A stretch of 64,000 nt of DNA from contig NC_091932.1 in NCBI RefSeq assembly GCF_041260155.1, positions 42,792,125 through 42,856,124 on the forward strand, given 5' to 3'. Each line of letters starts with the position of its first letter. The stretch's first letter is position 1. Both the position numbers and the translations under genes were made by a program. Below, piece by piece: positions 12,216 through 23,654 of this stretch. Source of the stretch: Ptychodera flava (taxonomy: Eukaryota > Hemichordata > Enteropneusta > Ptychoderidae). The notes beneath the pieces are model-generated. The model ran no database searches and had not been told where the DNA came from. It saw only the letters and a program-made list of their open reading frames with translations.

Positions 12216-12950
12216 AATCATCATTGATGTCAATAATAATCCAAGTTGTACCTTTACATAGAAAGAGTTGTGTCACGAATGTTGGCACTTTTATCTTGCC
12301 TGTTTACGCTAAAACAGTTAAATACCAATAAGTCATGACCATATGCTATACAAGCAAAATACGCTAAATTGACACCTGTCTTTCGAAAATGAACTGATTA
12401 GATAGCTGATGTCATTTTGTATACATATATGAATATCGATATGTATTTATCTGACAGGAATCTCCAAACATTATGATTGTTAATCCGTGGCACATTTCGG
12501 CCGACCAATAAACTAATTTGCATTTTCAAGAAAGAAAATCGAAATGGAACTAATGTTCAATTTTCAAATGGTTTTATCATCTTGATTATTAACTTTTAGG
12601 CCTATTTCTAAATTTAAAATCTTTGGGCTGAGATTGAAATATAGGAAACAGGTGTGTAGTGCCGTGAGGATGGCACTTTACGGCCATTCGAATTTCCCTC
12701 TGACAAACTCTATTTCCCACAATGCTCATTTCCGTTTTTTCAATTTCCAATATACCAAATGTCCAATTTTCCCATTTCATTTAGGGTGTGGCCCAGTATC
12801 GTTTTATTACTACGGCGGAAATAACTGTATCGGATTCGAATTAAGGTGTAACATTTATACATTTAAGGTGTGATCAAATATACTGGGGGAGGGCTTGCTT
12901 ACAATAATTTGCACAAGATACTTTTAAAAATTAGCGGGAATGAGGGACTG

Positions 12951-13542
12951 GTCAGTTTCTTTGGCCTAGGAGGCGGGTGGATTCATGGGGTCACGCTGTT
13001 TTTGACTTTGGTGATGGGGTCACCTATTTTGAAATGCCCAATTTGGGTGGGGGGGGGGGGGGTCAGTGTGTTTTAAATTTCGACACGGGCTAATACTTGC
13101 CTAAAATGCATCAAATGCATCGTGCTAACCATGAATTTCATCATTCAGTTTTATTTTTCGGCGCGCCGTTCGGGGGTGTAACTTTAATATTATGAGGTTA
13201 TTACGAAAATACCACAAAGGATGCACGAGGACATCGCCGCAGTATATCGCTCGATGCAAAGCGGAGGGCGATGCACGGTGCCAATGCCCCGGCACCAATG
13301 TCCTAGTGCATCCTTTGCGGTATTTTCGTGATAATCTTATCATTATACATCTTACATTCTTGACTGGGGCATCAAATTTTTCAGAGTAGTGACCGTTTTA
13401 GTGCAATGTCAACATTTTTTCTTCCGATTTGTAGTGCAAATATAGAACGCTATCTCAGACGGCTTCTGCAAGTTCTGGAGTGTGTGTACTATACACGTAC
13501 GTACAGAGCGCGCGAGGCTGAACAAACTATGACCAGTCCCTA
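12951..13542 (+). mobile_element. AGGGACTGGTCAG-type MITE, complete nested copy
   Basis: Starts AGGGACTGGTCAG and ends TGACCAGTCCCT, giving a terminal inverted repeat of about 12 bp. The interior has the family's GGGGTCACC segments, a run of more than ten G near 13049, and CGACACGGGC. A foldback hairpin lies inside it at 13195-13337. No coding capacity. It is nested in the transposon with long inverted repeats. Confidence 0.75.
13195..13337. repeat. Foldback hairpin with 40-bp arms
   Basis: The left arm 13195-13234 and the right arm 13298-13337 are reverse complements with about five mismatches. Both contain ACGAAAATACC and AAAGGATGCAC. The loop of about 63 bp is GC-rich. A small palindromic MITE or a structural part of the surrounding MITE would both fit. 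Confidence 0.8.
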
Positions 13543-13654
13543 ACATCGTCTCGCATACTAGCAGACAAGAAATACATGTTCCTTGGTTGGTAGAGTGCGC
13601 GTCCACTTCAGGCAATGAATTTAAGTTGGTGCGTTTAGCAGCAAGAAATTCAAG

Positions 13655-13890
13655 AAATGGTTGAAAGGAAGAAGTCACCGCGAAATAGGTGTTCATCTCC
13701 GAAATGTTTTGCCAAGGGCAAGTGGTATCTCTGAACGAACTGTAAGACGATACTGTCTCAAACATGACATCAAACGCCTTCAAGGGCAAGATTTGGATCG
13801 GGTTGTAACGGGTGCAATTCATAAAGTGAGCCGGCATATGGGTTAAAAACTATGACGGGGTACTTAGATCATTATGAGGAGAACATCATT
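13655..13890 (+). pseudogene. Remnant of integrase-core (DDE) transposase, N-terminal region
   Basis: The reading frame from 13661 contains a helix-turn-helix-like stretch (GRSHREIGVHL, then SGISERTVRRYC) followed by QDLDRVVTGAIHKV. A one-base shift near 13845 then gives TMTGYL. From memory of the family, proteins with an integrase core domain expanded in corals, fish and invertebrate deuterostomes have this order: a REI helix, SERSVRRFC, and YGRKMMTGYL. The DDE catalytic core that should follow is absent, so it is a dead fragment. It lies inside the long-inverted-repeat transposon and is a candidate for that element's own transposase. A 142-aa reading frame on the opposite strand is a shadow. 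Confidence 0.5.
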
Positions 13891-14550
13891 GCGTACAAAT
13901 ATTGACAGCTGAATAAATTAATCAGATGAAATTAAATGTGGATGCCGCACTCTGATTGGGCTTATTGCTGTCACAATATTTCACAACGTTCCAGTTTGCG
14001 ATATTGACGGGAAGCGCGCAAAACTTCAGCAGCTCAGGTCAAACTGATTATATCGGACTTTCCTTTCCGGCGGCCGCACCACTATTGTTCTTTGTATGTT
14101 CGTTACTCGATCCATTGAACGAGTTGCCCGTGCAAATAACTGTCACAATTTGATGCATTACTAGGCCAAAGATAGATACTATCAGCTGCCACGCCCAAAA
14201 GAATATAGGAGAATAAGATATTTGGTGATTGAAAATTGGAAAAACGGAAATATGCATTGTGGGCAAATAGAGTTTGTTAGAGGAAAATTTGACGCGGCAG
14301 TATACACCTGTTTCCTAGATATCAATCTCAGACCAAAGATTTTAAATTTAGAAATAGGCCTAAAAGTTAATAATCAAGATAATTAAACCATTTGAAAATT
14401 GAAAATTAGCTCCATTTCAATTTTCGTTTTGAAGATGAAAATTGATTTATTGCCTGACCGAAATGTGCCACGGATTATTGTTTTATACTTTGGTGTAATG
14501 AATACTACATGAAGTTTCGATTAGGTGCATAACTGATTGCGAAATGGAGA

Positions 14551-14831
14551 TATTTATCTGGGCCAGTAATTTGCTTTTGTGCAATAATGAAATGCAGTGA
14601 AAATGTGAAAGGTAGTGAAAGAGGAAGCGAAATAATTGAAATCATTACAGATTTCGTCATCTAATTGTCATACAAAAACTTTAAAGAACCAATACGAGAA
14701 CTTCTTTCTCCTCTGTTGATTTCTCATGTGACATAAAAAAATTCAGGCAAAAATAGCATTCAGACGAGAACTGTCAACCTTGACAGCCGCATCAAAACTC
14801 AACGACCTCTCAACCACAGATTCTAAAAAGA
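14551..14831 (+). promoter_or_regulatory. Conserved 5' flank of TLR copy 1 (promoter/5'UTR candidate)
   Basis: About 280 bp directly upstream of the start codon align with 29767-30056 upstream of copy 2. Shared phrases are GATATTTATCTGGG, GGTAGTGAAAGAGGAA, CATTACAGATTTCGTCATCT/CATCATAGATTTCGTCATCT, and CTCTGTTGATTT. The similarity starts abruptly about 280 bp before the ATG, with unrelated sequence beyond. The core promoter and 5' leader are therefore probably inside this block. I did not recognise specific factor sites. Confidence 0.5.
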
Positions 14832-17623
14832 ATGGCTTCTCTATGCTTGACATTTGTCCTGCTGGTACAGAGTTTCCAGATGGCTACACAACAGTCGATA
14901 TGTAAGGTATATGAGCAGACTCGCATTAATTGCTTTAACAGAGGGTTTGAAGATGTTCCAGACAACTTTCCAGGATTTTCAACTCACCTGGATTTGTCAC
15001 GGAATCAAATCACAGAAACTGACTCTGCTTCATTCATAGCGCTGAACCAACTGAGACAACTAAATCTATCACATAACAAGATCAATTTAATTCATGGCAA
15101 ATCATTCAGGAGACTTCCTAGTTTAGAAATCCTTGATCTGCGGAGCAACTTACTAAAAGAACATTCCTGGAAAACTATTTTCAGATCTGAAGAACCTTAC
15201 AACTCTAATCCTGTCAAAAAATCAGTTGACAGAGTTGTCTCCGACATCGTTTTATGGACTTGCACTCTTAAATGAACTGCACCTGGATGAGAATTTAATT
15301 ACCACATTACCGAATGCAATATTTCAAGATTTAATACGTCTCATCGTGATTAATTTGGCAAGGAACAGTCTACGTTGTTTTCCCCAGAAAGCATTGCAGC
15401 CATTGGTCAAAATGAAAAACATTTCAATTGAATTCAACTGTTTTCGCAAACATTGCAACAGAATGGATCTGAGATACTTTACAGAACTTGTGGAGCTGAA
15501 GCTTTCAGAATGCAGCATTCTGATCTCAATACAAGATTTGATGGTTAAAAGCTTTCCAACAACAGATTTCAGTTTTGGAGGATCTGCCACTTCCCTATCT
15601 GTTAATAAGCTTCTAGAGATGTATCGGCAGGGTATTCCAATTATGATGCTATTAAAACTTCACCTCAAGCTCTAGCTCAAATACTGGAGGATCTGAAACA
15701 CTCAAAGATTAAGTCACTGCATCTTGGGTATCTGAACGAGCAGAAAAAGATCAGAAATGACACCTTCAAACAGCTCCAAGGGACAAGCATTGAAAAACTG
15801 ACTATATACTTTGACGGAGTGCGTGAATTACCTTCTGGAGTATTTCATTGGCTGCCACATTTAACTAGTCTGACCATTCAATATTTTTATTTTAGTAAAC
15901 TTTACTCACTTCATGAAGGAGTTTTTCAGGGTCTTGATCGTTTAGTTATATTGAATCTTAGGGTGAATAGTTTATCAAACATCACAGAGGTGTCCCAAAG
16001 TGTCGCTAACCTTCATCAGCTGAAATACCTAGATCTGGCATTGAACTTTTTTGATGGAGAAATCCCTCCAAACATCTTTGCAGCAGTCCCCTCACTAGTA
16101 GAAATAAACCTGTCTGGCAACAGTTATGTAGGTATCCACCGTAACAGTTTCACTTCACTTCCAAATCTAATCACTCTAGACTTGTCTAATAATGGTATTC
16201 AATATCTGCCTGACGCTGTATTTTCCTTTCTTACTTCACTGAAATCACTTTACCTGAAAGGAAATGATATTTTGACTCTGAATCAAAATCCAGTAGGCGA
16301 TGATCCCCTAAAAGGCCTAACAAACCTTCGACAATTATCAGTAAATTTTTTACATCCAGCTGTCTTGTACCAACACGTTCCGTCACTCCGGTACCTTCAT
16401 ATTTCCGGTCCCTCAACTAAAAGCTTTAAAAGACCTGCCCTAAATATTTTCACTCTGCAAAGAGCCAATCTGACAAAGCTTGAGGTATTAAACATTCAGG
16501 GTACAGAGATTGATACTTTCAATGACGTACATCTGAAGGAGGACAATCTCAACCAAACAGATTATTTGCGTGTATCTTGGAAAAATATGAAAACTCTAAA
16601 ATTCCATGACTGTACTTGGTCACAAATTGAAGAAGAACTGATAGCGATTTTGAAGCTGTTTCCAAACCTAAAGGAGCTCTCCCTTACGGCTTTTGGTACA
16701 TTACTTTCTGTGAATGTACTTCCTGACACACTGATTAATCTTCAATCCTTGGATATCAGCTTCAACAAAATCACAATGATCGATTCAAACTTGTTGAAGC
16801 CACTGCCTAATCTAACACTTTGACAATCCATCAAAATCCATTTTCTTGCTCAAAATGTGAAATGGAAAGTTTTGTCCAGTGGCTTAAACATGATAACACC
16901 GTTTTTGTGTCAGAGATTCCTACATGTGCCACACCCAAGGTAATGGATGGCGTTTCCTTACTGACATTAGAATTTGGAAAGGAATGTAACTTGATTTTCA
17001 TCATGTCTGTTCCAATCATGTGTTTTGTCGTTGTTTTAACTGTGATCATAGTCGTTGGTTTTCGACTCAGATGGCACATACGCTACTTGTTTTTCCTGCT
17101 GAAACTACGACGAGGTGGATATAAGTTACAGGTTAATGATGAAGGAGAACCATTGTATAAAACATATGATGCCTTTGTGGTCTACAATGAACACGATGGA
17201 GAGTGGGTTACGCAGCAATTGATTCCTAACTTAGAAAATACTGATCAACAGAATTTGAAATTGTGTATCCATGAACGTGATTTTATACCAGGTGATGACA
17301 TATTTGAGAACATTCTGAACAGTATTGAGAATAGCAACAAAACACTGCTCATACTCTCTCCTCACTTTGCACAAAGCGAGTGGTGCTACTTTGAAATGAG
17401 GATGGCACAAACCCAGTTATTTGAAGAGAAGAAGGATGTCATATTGATAGTCATGCTGCAGGAAATCCCAGATGATATGATGCCACGAGTCCTGCGGAAA
17501 ATACTGTTGACAAAGAAGTACCTTGAATGGCCTGAGAATGACTTGGGGAGGAGATTGTTTTGGCAGAAACTGAGAATGGCACTGAAGTCAGAGAGTAGAG
17601 TCAACAGAATTGCACAAGTGTAA
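14832..17623 (+). CDS. Toll-like receptor copy 1, intronless, three frameshifts
   Basis: Type I membrane receptor of innate immunity. The start at 14832 gives a signal peptide (MASLCLTFVLLVQ), an N-terminal Cys pair (SICKVY, INCFN), then LRRs (repeats such as LRQLNLSHNKI and LITLDLSNNGIQ). One LRRCT follows near 16845-16990 (NPFSCSKCEM), a transmembrane helix at about 16991-17062, and a TIR domain from 17165. TIR box 1 is YDAFVVY, the BB loop is RDFIPG (17276-17293) with the proline present, and box 3 FW is at 17558-17563. About 930 residues in all, normal for a TLR. Three indels break the frame relative to copy 2: about -2 near 15163, one base near 15636, and -1 near 16815. No internal stop arises by substitution, so these may be assembly errors. 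AATAAA at 18186 could end the transcript. Confidence 0.85.
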
Positions 17624-18250
17624 ATGCAGATATCTTTATAAAGGTATTAATTTAAAGTTGCAAACAAAATAGCGTCCTAGGTCAATTAGGAATTGGCTTT
17701 AGTTGAAGCAAATTACCTGTACGTAGCTTTTGTACAATGTCTAATAATCTCCGATTTGTTCTATATGAAGGAAATTCCTTGTTCATTATTTGAACTTGGA
17801 AAGAAACAATCTAATCATTGCTACACATGAATTATCACTATTCAATGTTATACATTCTAATGTACAGAGTTTACTTGACCGTTACTGTATCACGAAATAT
17901 TGATGGTAGTCAAATAATTATGTGCTTTTTGTTTAAATTTTAATAATTTTAGAGTCTAGAGTAATGAAGTTTTGTTTCACCAGCATATTATCATATTACC
18001 AAAGGCAGACAGATTCCTAATCTACCTTTCTAGCGGCTAAAGAAACATCACAAATTGATTTTCAGAATATGTAATTATTAATATTTTCCTTTATATTAAC
18101 ATTTAATAATTCGTGAAACGTACAAAACATTACCAATACAAATTGAAAGTGATGAATTTCAAAATTATAATATAGGTAAAAAGTAAATAAATGCATAAAA
18201 CTTAAAACAAATTTGGTTTAATTGAACCTACAGTTTTAGACAATGGCATG
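17624..18250 (+). other. 3' flank of TLR copy 1 with AATAAA at 18186-18191
   Basis: AT-rich probable 3' untranslated region. The first AATAAA after the stop codon is at 18186-18191, about 560 bp downstream. No other gene is visible. Confidence 0.4.
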
Positions 18251-18312
18251 TTGAGGGACGTGGTCAGACAATTGTAACTACTTAGCATGGTTAAGGAACC
18301 ATTCCATTTAAT

Positions 18313-18400
18313 GTGGATATTAAGCCAAAGCTGTGTTTGCGGCAATATCTATGCTAGGTGACTCGGTGTCGTACCTTGTACGTTCTAATTTGATTTAGGG
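18313..18400 (+). repeat. tRNA-like SINE head within block B
   Basis: It aligns with 62625-62708 (minus) and 50691-50770: GATATTAAGCCAAAG in the A-box position, then ATGCTAGGTGACTCGGTG. The B box is eroded. It is read as an old tRNA-derived SINE or a pol III-type head on the larger repeat. Confidence 0.35.
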
Positions 18401-19840
18401 CTTATCGCGAATTGTACATGTTGGATCTTTGAACATGCTAAGGTATTTTCTTATCAAGAAAAAAGCATAGCTACAGTATACTGTGTGTGATTAGCATTAA
18501 GAGGGCATGTCACAATGGAATAAAATTGATGTACTGTCTTAAAAATATCACATAAAGATTTCTCAAAACACATTTCAAACTGATGCAGTTGTGTCCAGCA
18601 TAAGCTGTAAGAAACATGATAAACACAAAGAATTCTTAAAACTTATCTCAAACTGGAGATGTTGTGTCTAGTGTGCTGAGAATAGTATTGGCATATCTAC
18701 AAGAAGCAGCCAAACTGGCTGAGAAAAAGGAAAGAAATGTCAATTGTTATTGAGCTTTGTTAATTTAAAATGAAGCTGCTTGCAAATACATATTTGAGGA
18801 AAGAAGTCAACACCTACACGTACAGGTGCCAGAGGTATTGAGAGATGTCATACACTTGTAATACAACTTAAGTAGAAAATTAGGTCTTGTCCCTTTGTGA
18901 CAAATCAAGTTGAACCTTTATGGGAATTGGGTGTTACAATAAGTAGTTGTAGTTAGCTATGTAACTTACTTGTTCATTGAAAAATTTTAATGAAGTATTG
19001 CATACTTGTACATTTGTAATTTTTTCATAAGTGTTGTATGATGGCATTTAAGTTCATAACTTTCCTGACATTTTTTGTAATCATGATAACGTAATTTTAA
19101 TTCTTGAATTTCCAGAAAGTGTCTTTCTACTAGTATAGATAAAACAGTACAGCAACAAAAATCACTTAGATTTTTACGGACAGCGGGAGGTTTGGTTATC
19201 TTGCCTCGTGTGCTTCAATCAGCCAGCGTCGACTGCGGAGTGTAACGTTACAAGAAGAGTTGTGCTGTGCCATGCATACACCTTCAGTATACCAAACTAT
19301 AGACTTTACACTGTATTTTTAACTTCATATTAATGTAGAACTTTTAGCTGTTAATTGAAATTGTAAATAAATTGATTGTTAAGAGACAATCGTAACAAAC
19401 TGAAAGCTACAGGACAAATTAACGGTGGATGTTCTGATCTGAATGAAATCTCGATGAAACGCCCTTCTCTATGCTCAAAATACATTTGAATTTGATTCAA
19501 CCAAATTGAAAGCAATGGAAAGTGGTTAAAAAGAAAATCAGATTTTGGCCAAATATGAGAAAATTGGCCCACCAAACACATTTGCAACTATTGATTCAAC
19601 CATTACTGAATCAAATATACATCTATGATCATCTATGGTTATCAATCTTACAATCTGCAGTAACCTTCATACCATATTCGACGCCAACAGTGGACGTTGA
19701 AAAAAGGCAATCGACCAAGAGTAAACCTATTTGCGCAAATCCTAAGTATGCAAAGTTTAATACCATAACAAACAAACTAAGATATCGTTATGAAACCCCC
19801 TCGTGACTTTTGAAAGGTTTTCTTTCGTGTAGTATTCATG

Positions 19841-19982
19841 TACTGCCACAGAAGGGGGATGGAGGGGTCATAGGGGCCTGGAAGGCAATAAGGGATTCCT
19901 CACAGGATCCAACCGCACATCGAGCAACATATGCTGTCAGGCACTCACTAATGACCAATGACAGTAAGCCCCTAACCTCATG
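19841..19982. mobile_element. 142-bp insertion with CATG duplication
   Basis: Block A runs TTTTCTTTAATGTACATGAAACC without interruption, while block B has the same flanks separated by 142 bp. CATG occurs at 19837-19840 and again at 19979-19982. The insert includes AGAAGGGGGATGG and CAGTAAGCCCCTAACCT. It resembles a small nonautonomous insertion with a 4-bp target duplication; the family is unknown. Confidence 0.45.
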
Positions 19983-20329
19983 AAACCTAACAGACGATAC
20001 ACCCAATGAATGACAACTGTTAAAAATCATAAATTGAAATTTGAGACAAGGAATCTTATAAATAAATGGCACCTGCATATAAAATATGAAGACAACGTGC
20101 AAAGCTGTTCAAATGATTTTCAACAGTAGAAGAAAGCAGAGGTTCTGGACTGTTACCCCAGTGTGAGACTCTTAAATTGACAAATAGAGGCTCACACCCC
20201 GAAAAGTCTAAAATCCGCTGTCACTTGAGAAAGGCCTGGGAGCTTTCATTAACCATTTTGAAAAACTTGGCTCTTTTAAAATGTACCTATCCCCCCTTAA
20301 TTGGTAAATGGAAGCGCCCAATCCCCTTA

Positions 20330-22345
20330 AAATAGTTGGAGGTTCTGGACCACTTTAGGGGATGTGTGCACTGTTTCTATGGTTTGAAGGCCCAGACCCA
20401 TTTTGGGCGGGTGAGCACATTGAGCCTTGGTTGGCAGTATTGTCGCGTTTGGCACCTGGAGAAACGATTTGTGCCCTGTCCTTTCAAATCAAATATCCGG
20501 CAGATAAGTGGCTTAAATTGAGCACTGTAGAGCCCTGTGGCTGAATATGCATGGCAGAGTTTTGTAAATTATACAGACACAAAGTCAGGAAAGGATCGTG
20601 CATTAAGCCTTGCCATGTGTGTGGTAAGGGGTTGACAAATCAATTATCTCTCTGTGGAGGGTGTGGTTACAAAAATGAGGTGATGAAAAAATGGCAGAGA
20701 GATCAGTAGGAACCAAAGGGTATTTGAAAAGGAATACGCCCGGCTAGTGGAAATTGAATGGCCTGTGATGTGAGGTTAGGTTCTTTATAGAGACAATTGC
20801 CCACAGCAAATGAACATCCATACAGAGAATAGCAGCAAAGGGGTTACCCACTCATCAGGATATCAGGATGCTCATCCCAAAGTCTGTGCCTCTGTGACCT
20901 CTCCCAATGAAGAGAATATTAATAGAGATGACCTCACCTTCATTCGCACATATTATACCCATAGGACATACCTGCAGAGCTGGAAGATGAGTGTTGCCCA
21001 ATGGCATCAACTCCAAGCTGAATCCAAAATTTTCTTGGAAGGTGTTCGATTCCAGATCAGACATAAACACACCGAAGACAATGGGGCCTATGGCAGCCAA
21101 ATTCCAGTTGGCGATGATAGTCCTTGTTAGGCGTGACAAACCAGATGATTTCCAAGATCACCAACAACCCGTGTTTTGCAACAAGCAAGTGGTACTCCTA
21201 CAGGCCAGTGAGATTGATGAGGTGCCAGACGTGTCCTTCCCATCTCCTGGAGATGTTGGAAAAGTGGACACAGAGGGGCTTAGGCTGGGGTTGAGGGAAT
21301 TACCATCCTTTGGCTGGATATCACTAGTTACCAGCCCTTGAGAGGCGGCTCTAAAATCCCACTACCAGCAGCCACCAGAAACAAGTAGGCAATCATTAAC
21401 TTGAAAAACAAAGATGACAACTGCCTTCACTTGGCTCTCTGCTCAGCTTTGTTTCCTGCAAAGCATCATGTGAACAGGCCATCTTTGTACCCCATCAAGG
21501 ACGGGCTGGACAAGGTCTTCAATGGCGCCAATACCCCCACCTTTCCCAGATTGGTAAAGTTGAAAGACAGTGAGGCCTGGCCATAAATGTCTTTGGCCAG
21601 GACAAATGCATTGTCATTGTCTTCCACATCAGCAAACAGCCAAGGAGAATTACCAGGAGAAATATGATCTATGATGAGGGCCCCGAGCTCAACCCTGTCG
21701 TCAGTAACATCCAGGTGGCCCAGCATTATGACCCCTTCAGCTTCTGCTATGTGGTTTCGCTCCATGATAGTACAGCAAAACCCCTTGTGGAGTATAGAGG
21801 GCCCAAACTGGCAGAGTATTCCTCAGAGCTGTCCAAGAAGAGTAGTGCCAGATCAAGGAAATCCTGGCCACCCCTGAAGACTCGCAGATGCCCTAGAGGA
21901 CTGCAAGGTCCATCACTCTGCCAAGCATGCAAGATGCCTCTTGCCGGAGACTGTCCGGACCACTGCCACATCATGGGTAGTACTATGAGGTAGCCCACAA
22001 ATACTTGCAACTTCAAGTGGCAGCTGAGCTCCCAAACTACAGCCATACCGTTGTCTTCCACAACCTGCGGGGCTATGACCTCATTCTCCAGATACAGGGC
22101 AGCAACACCTGCATCCCCTATAGTACAGAAAAAATATATCTCCCTCTCACTTTGGCAGCTCTGGTTCATCGACAGCACCCGGTTTCTGTTGACCTCAATA
22201 GACAAGCTTGTGGCGGCCAACTCACCTAAAGCCATCTGCATAACAGCCAAGTGCGAGCCTGCACAGAGAGGCGCTCCCTCTTGCACAGCAATGGCGTCTT
22301 CCCGACGAGTACATGAACAGCTGGAAGCACTTCGATAGAACAAAG
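20330..22345 (+). pseudogene. Decayed Maverick/Polinton-like DNA polymerase B region
   Basis: Scattered short stretches in different frames match, in order, the N-terminal part of the protein-primed DNA polymerase B genes of Maverick/Polinton-type self-synthesising transposons as I remember them. Around 21320-21410 there is a PLRGGSKIPLP-type segment. Around 21395-21470 there is NLKNKDDNC with SALFPAKHH. INVFGQ follows near 21585. A CxxC...DHCH zinc-binding region is near 21920-21980, then VVFHNLRGYD near 22050, the start of the exonuclease half. Several frameshifts and an in-frame stop separate them. The polymerase palm and the rest of the element (integrase, protease, ATPase, capsid) are missing, so this is a dead fragment. 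The 198-aa reading frame on the minus strand at 21747-22343 is a shadow. Confidence 0.55.
20551..20709 (+). CDS. 52-aa ORF with zinc-ribbon-like cysteines
   Basis: ATG at 20551, TAG at 20707-20709. The peptide contains CHVCGKGL and, 11 residues on, CGGCGYKNE, two CxxC pairs spaced like a small zinc ribbon. It sits just before the Maverick-like polymerase remnants and shows no frameshift of its own. It could be a remnant of a larger zinc-binding protein of that element or chance. I do not recognise the family. Confidence 0.3.
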   Translation: MAEFCKLYRHKVRKGSCIKPCHVCGKGLTNQLSLCGGCGYKNEVMKKWQRDQ

Positions 22346-22349
22346 CTCC

Positions 22350-23160
22350 AGAATTCAGTCAGACAGACTGATGAGTGAGAACCCCTTTGGGTTGCCAGCT
22401 TGAGGTTGATCCATGCAAAACTCACAGAATAAATCCAGTGTGACAGTGAAGGCGATGTTTCACTCAATGATATCATTTCGCATGAGGACAATGCCATTCG
22501 ATTAGAGGGGTTTTGATAAATAAATAGCACGTAAACTTTCATATTTTGTTATTAGCCTTGTATTCACCGATAAGTGTACGTTATCAAAGAGTTTAAAACG
22601 ATTTGAAGGACTGTTGTACTGTACTAGAATCTGAAAGAATTTATATTTGCTTTTCATATATCAAAATATGAGGAACCCTTTGAAAAATGTATTTGGTCCA
22701 CAGAACATCTACAGTGACCTGGCTGGTGACCTGCTTTCCAGACGTCCCGGATCAGCTGGTTTTCAGCACGGAAATGGTTTTATAATCATTCCATACATCC
22801 ACAAAAACGTTTGGGATATGATAAAAGTGAATTGGATCAGTACCAAAAAACACGTATTTTTGTACTTTTTAGATTCTAAGCATTTTAGGAAGCGTTGTCA
22901 GTGGGCAGATGGGGACAGTAGACAACACGTTAACTTGAAGTTAGTACACTTGACTATTTATTGATCAATTGGATGTACATTAAATTTGGGTCTGGTAACA
23001 ATAAACATTTTAAAGCAAATTTATCTGTCAAAATTCTGTTTATTTGCGAGCCTGAATAGTCGAGAACCTTGTCGAAACTGTTAAAATGCAAAATTTGACT
23101 TTCATAGCAATAATTTAACATGATAAGTTTTAACAATGAAACTTCAAAGAACAACATTTT
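22350..23160. other. Noncoding stretch, nothing recognised
   Basis: The 105-aa reading frame at 22647-22964 (plus) has no recognisable motif or good context. Confidence 0.35.
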
Positions 23161-23165
23161 AAATA

Positions 23166-23650
23166 CTCCTAATCACTCTCAAGATCGAGCACAGAAATGC
23201 ATTTTCTCTTTGGTTTACTTTCGGTTGCATTGTCGGATCTAGGTGGATTGATGGTAATACTGAATGTACCACCCGTTACGGTTGTGCCAGGCCCAAACAG
23301 TGACCTTAATTGACAATTTTTGGGTTCATCTGAAAATTGAGAGTTCATTGTGTTCGCTGATGTGGATGTATTTAGCTGAGAGAGAGATTTGTCGGACCTC
23401 ATGTTGCTCATGATGCCATGGTGGACATTTGTAGCTGCTGCTTCTGTGAAACTGTGGCAAAGTGGGAGATACTGTTGACATTCGTATGCGCTGTGAGTTG
23501 CATGATTTGAGATGCAGGTACGTCAGCATTATTCAATTCCGTCACGAGGGTCTTCCGAGCTGAATGATTTAGTTTCTGTCCGCTGAGTTTCGCAGCCGGT
23601 GCCATGGTTTTCATTAGGCCTCCGAGGGAACTTATACAGTGGGGACGCAA
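23166..23650 (-). pseudogene. Crypton-like tyrosine recombinase, C-terminal fragment
   Basis: On the minus strand, LGGLMKTMAPAAKLSGQKL is followed by NHSARKTLVTEL and then QLTAHTNVNSISHFATVSQKQQ. This is the order of the C-terminal part of Crypton/DUF3504 tyrosine recombinases, in which HxxR (here HSAR) and a downstream H and Y form the active site. The position where relatives normally have the nucleophilic Tyr (YSTVS-like) is Phe here (HFATVS), so the protein would be inactive. A frameshift near 23409 separates this from a C-terminal tail with TGGTFSITINPP and KRKCISVLDLESD. A possible N-terminal part on the same strand lies at 28400-28790. Confidence 0.6.
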
Positions 23651-23654
23651 ATAC

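Larger units (their letters stand above)
12478..14482. mobile_element. DNA transposon with about 325-bp terminal inverted repeats
   Basis: The sequence from 12478 to about 12805 is repeated in reverse complement at about 14185-14482. Matching phrases include TAATCCGTGGCACATTTCGG, TTAACTTTTAGGCCTATTTC and GAAACAGGTGTGTA. The outermost match is TAATCCGTGGC facing GCCACGGATTA, followed by TTGT on the right and preceded by TTGT on the left, so the target duplication may be TTGT or TA. The interior holds a nested MITE (12951-13542) and a remnant of an integrase-type transposase (13655-13890). The arms differ by substitutions and small indels, so the insertion is not recent. It ends about 70 bp before the conserved 5' flank of TLR copy 1. 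Confidence 0.8.
18255..20110 (+). repeat. TLR-flank repeat block, copy B
   Basis: Starts near GGGACGTGGTCAGACAATTG and includes a tRNA-like head (18313-18400). It then has TTATCAAGAAAAAAGCATA, GTTGTGTCTAGTGTGCTGAG, a TTCCAGAAAGTG...GGTTATCTTGCC segment, and AATGGCACCTGCATATAAAATA near 20063. These landmarks match copies A and C. A 142-bp insertion splits it at 19841-19982. It begins about 630 bp after the stop codon of TLR copy 1. It is noncoding. Confidence 0.6.

Noticed and set aside
13409..13837. 142-aa minus-strand ORF
   Set aside because: It lies opposite the integrase-like transposase remnant, whose plus-strand frame has recognisable motifs; this one has none.
21747..22343. 198-aa minus-strand ORF, one of the longest in the window
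   Set aside because: Shadow of the Maverick-like polymerase remnants on the plus strand; no motif of its own.
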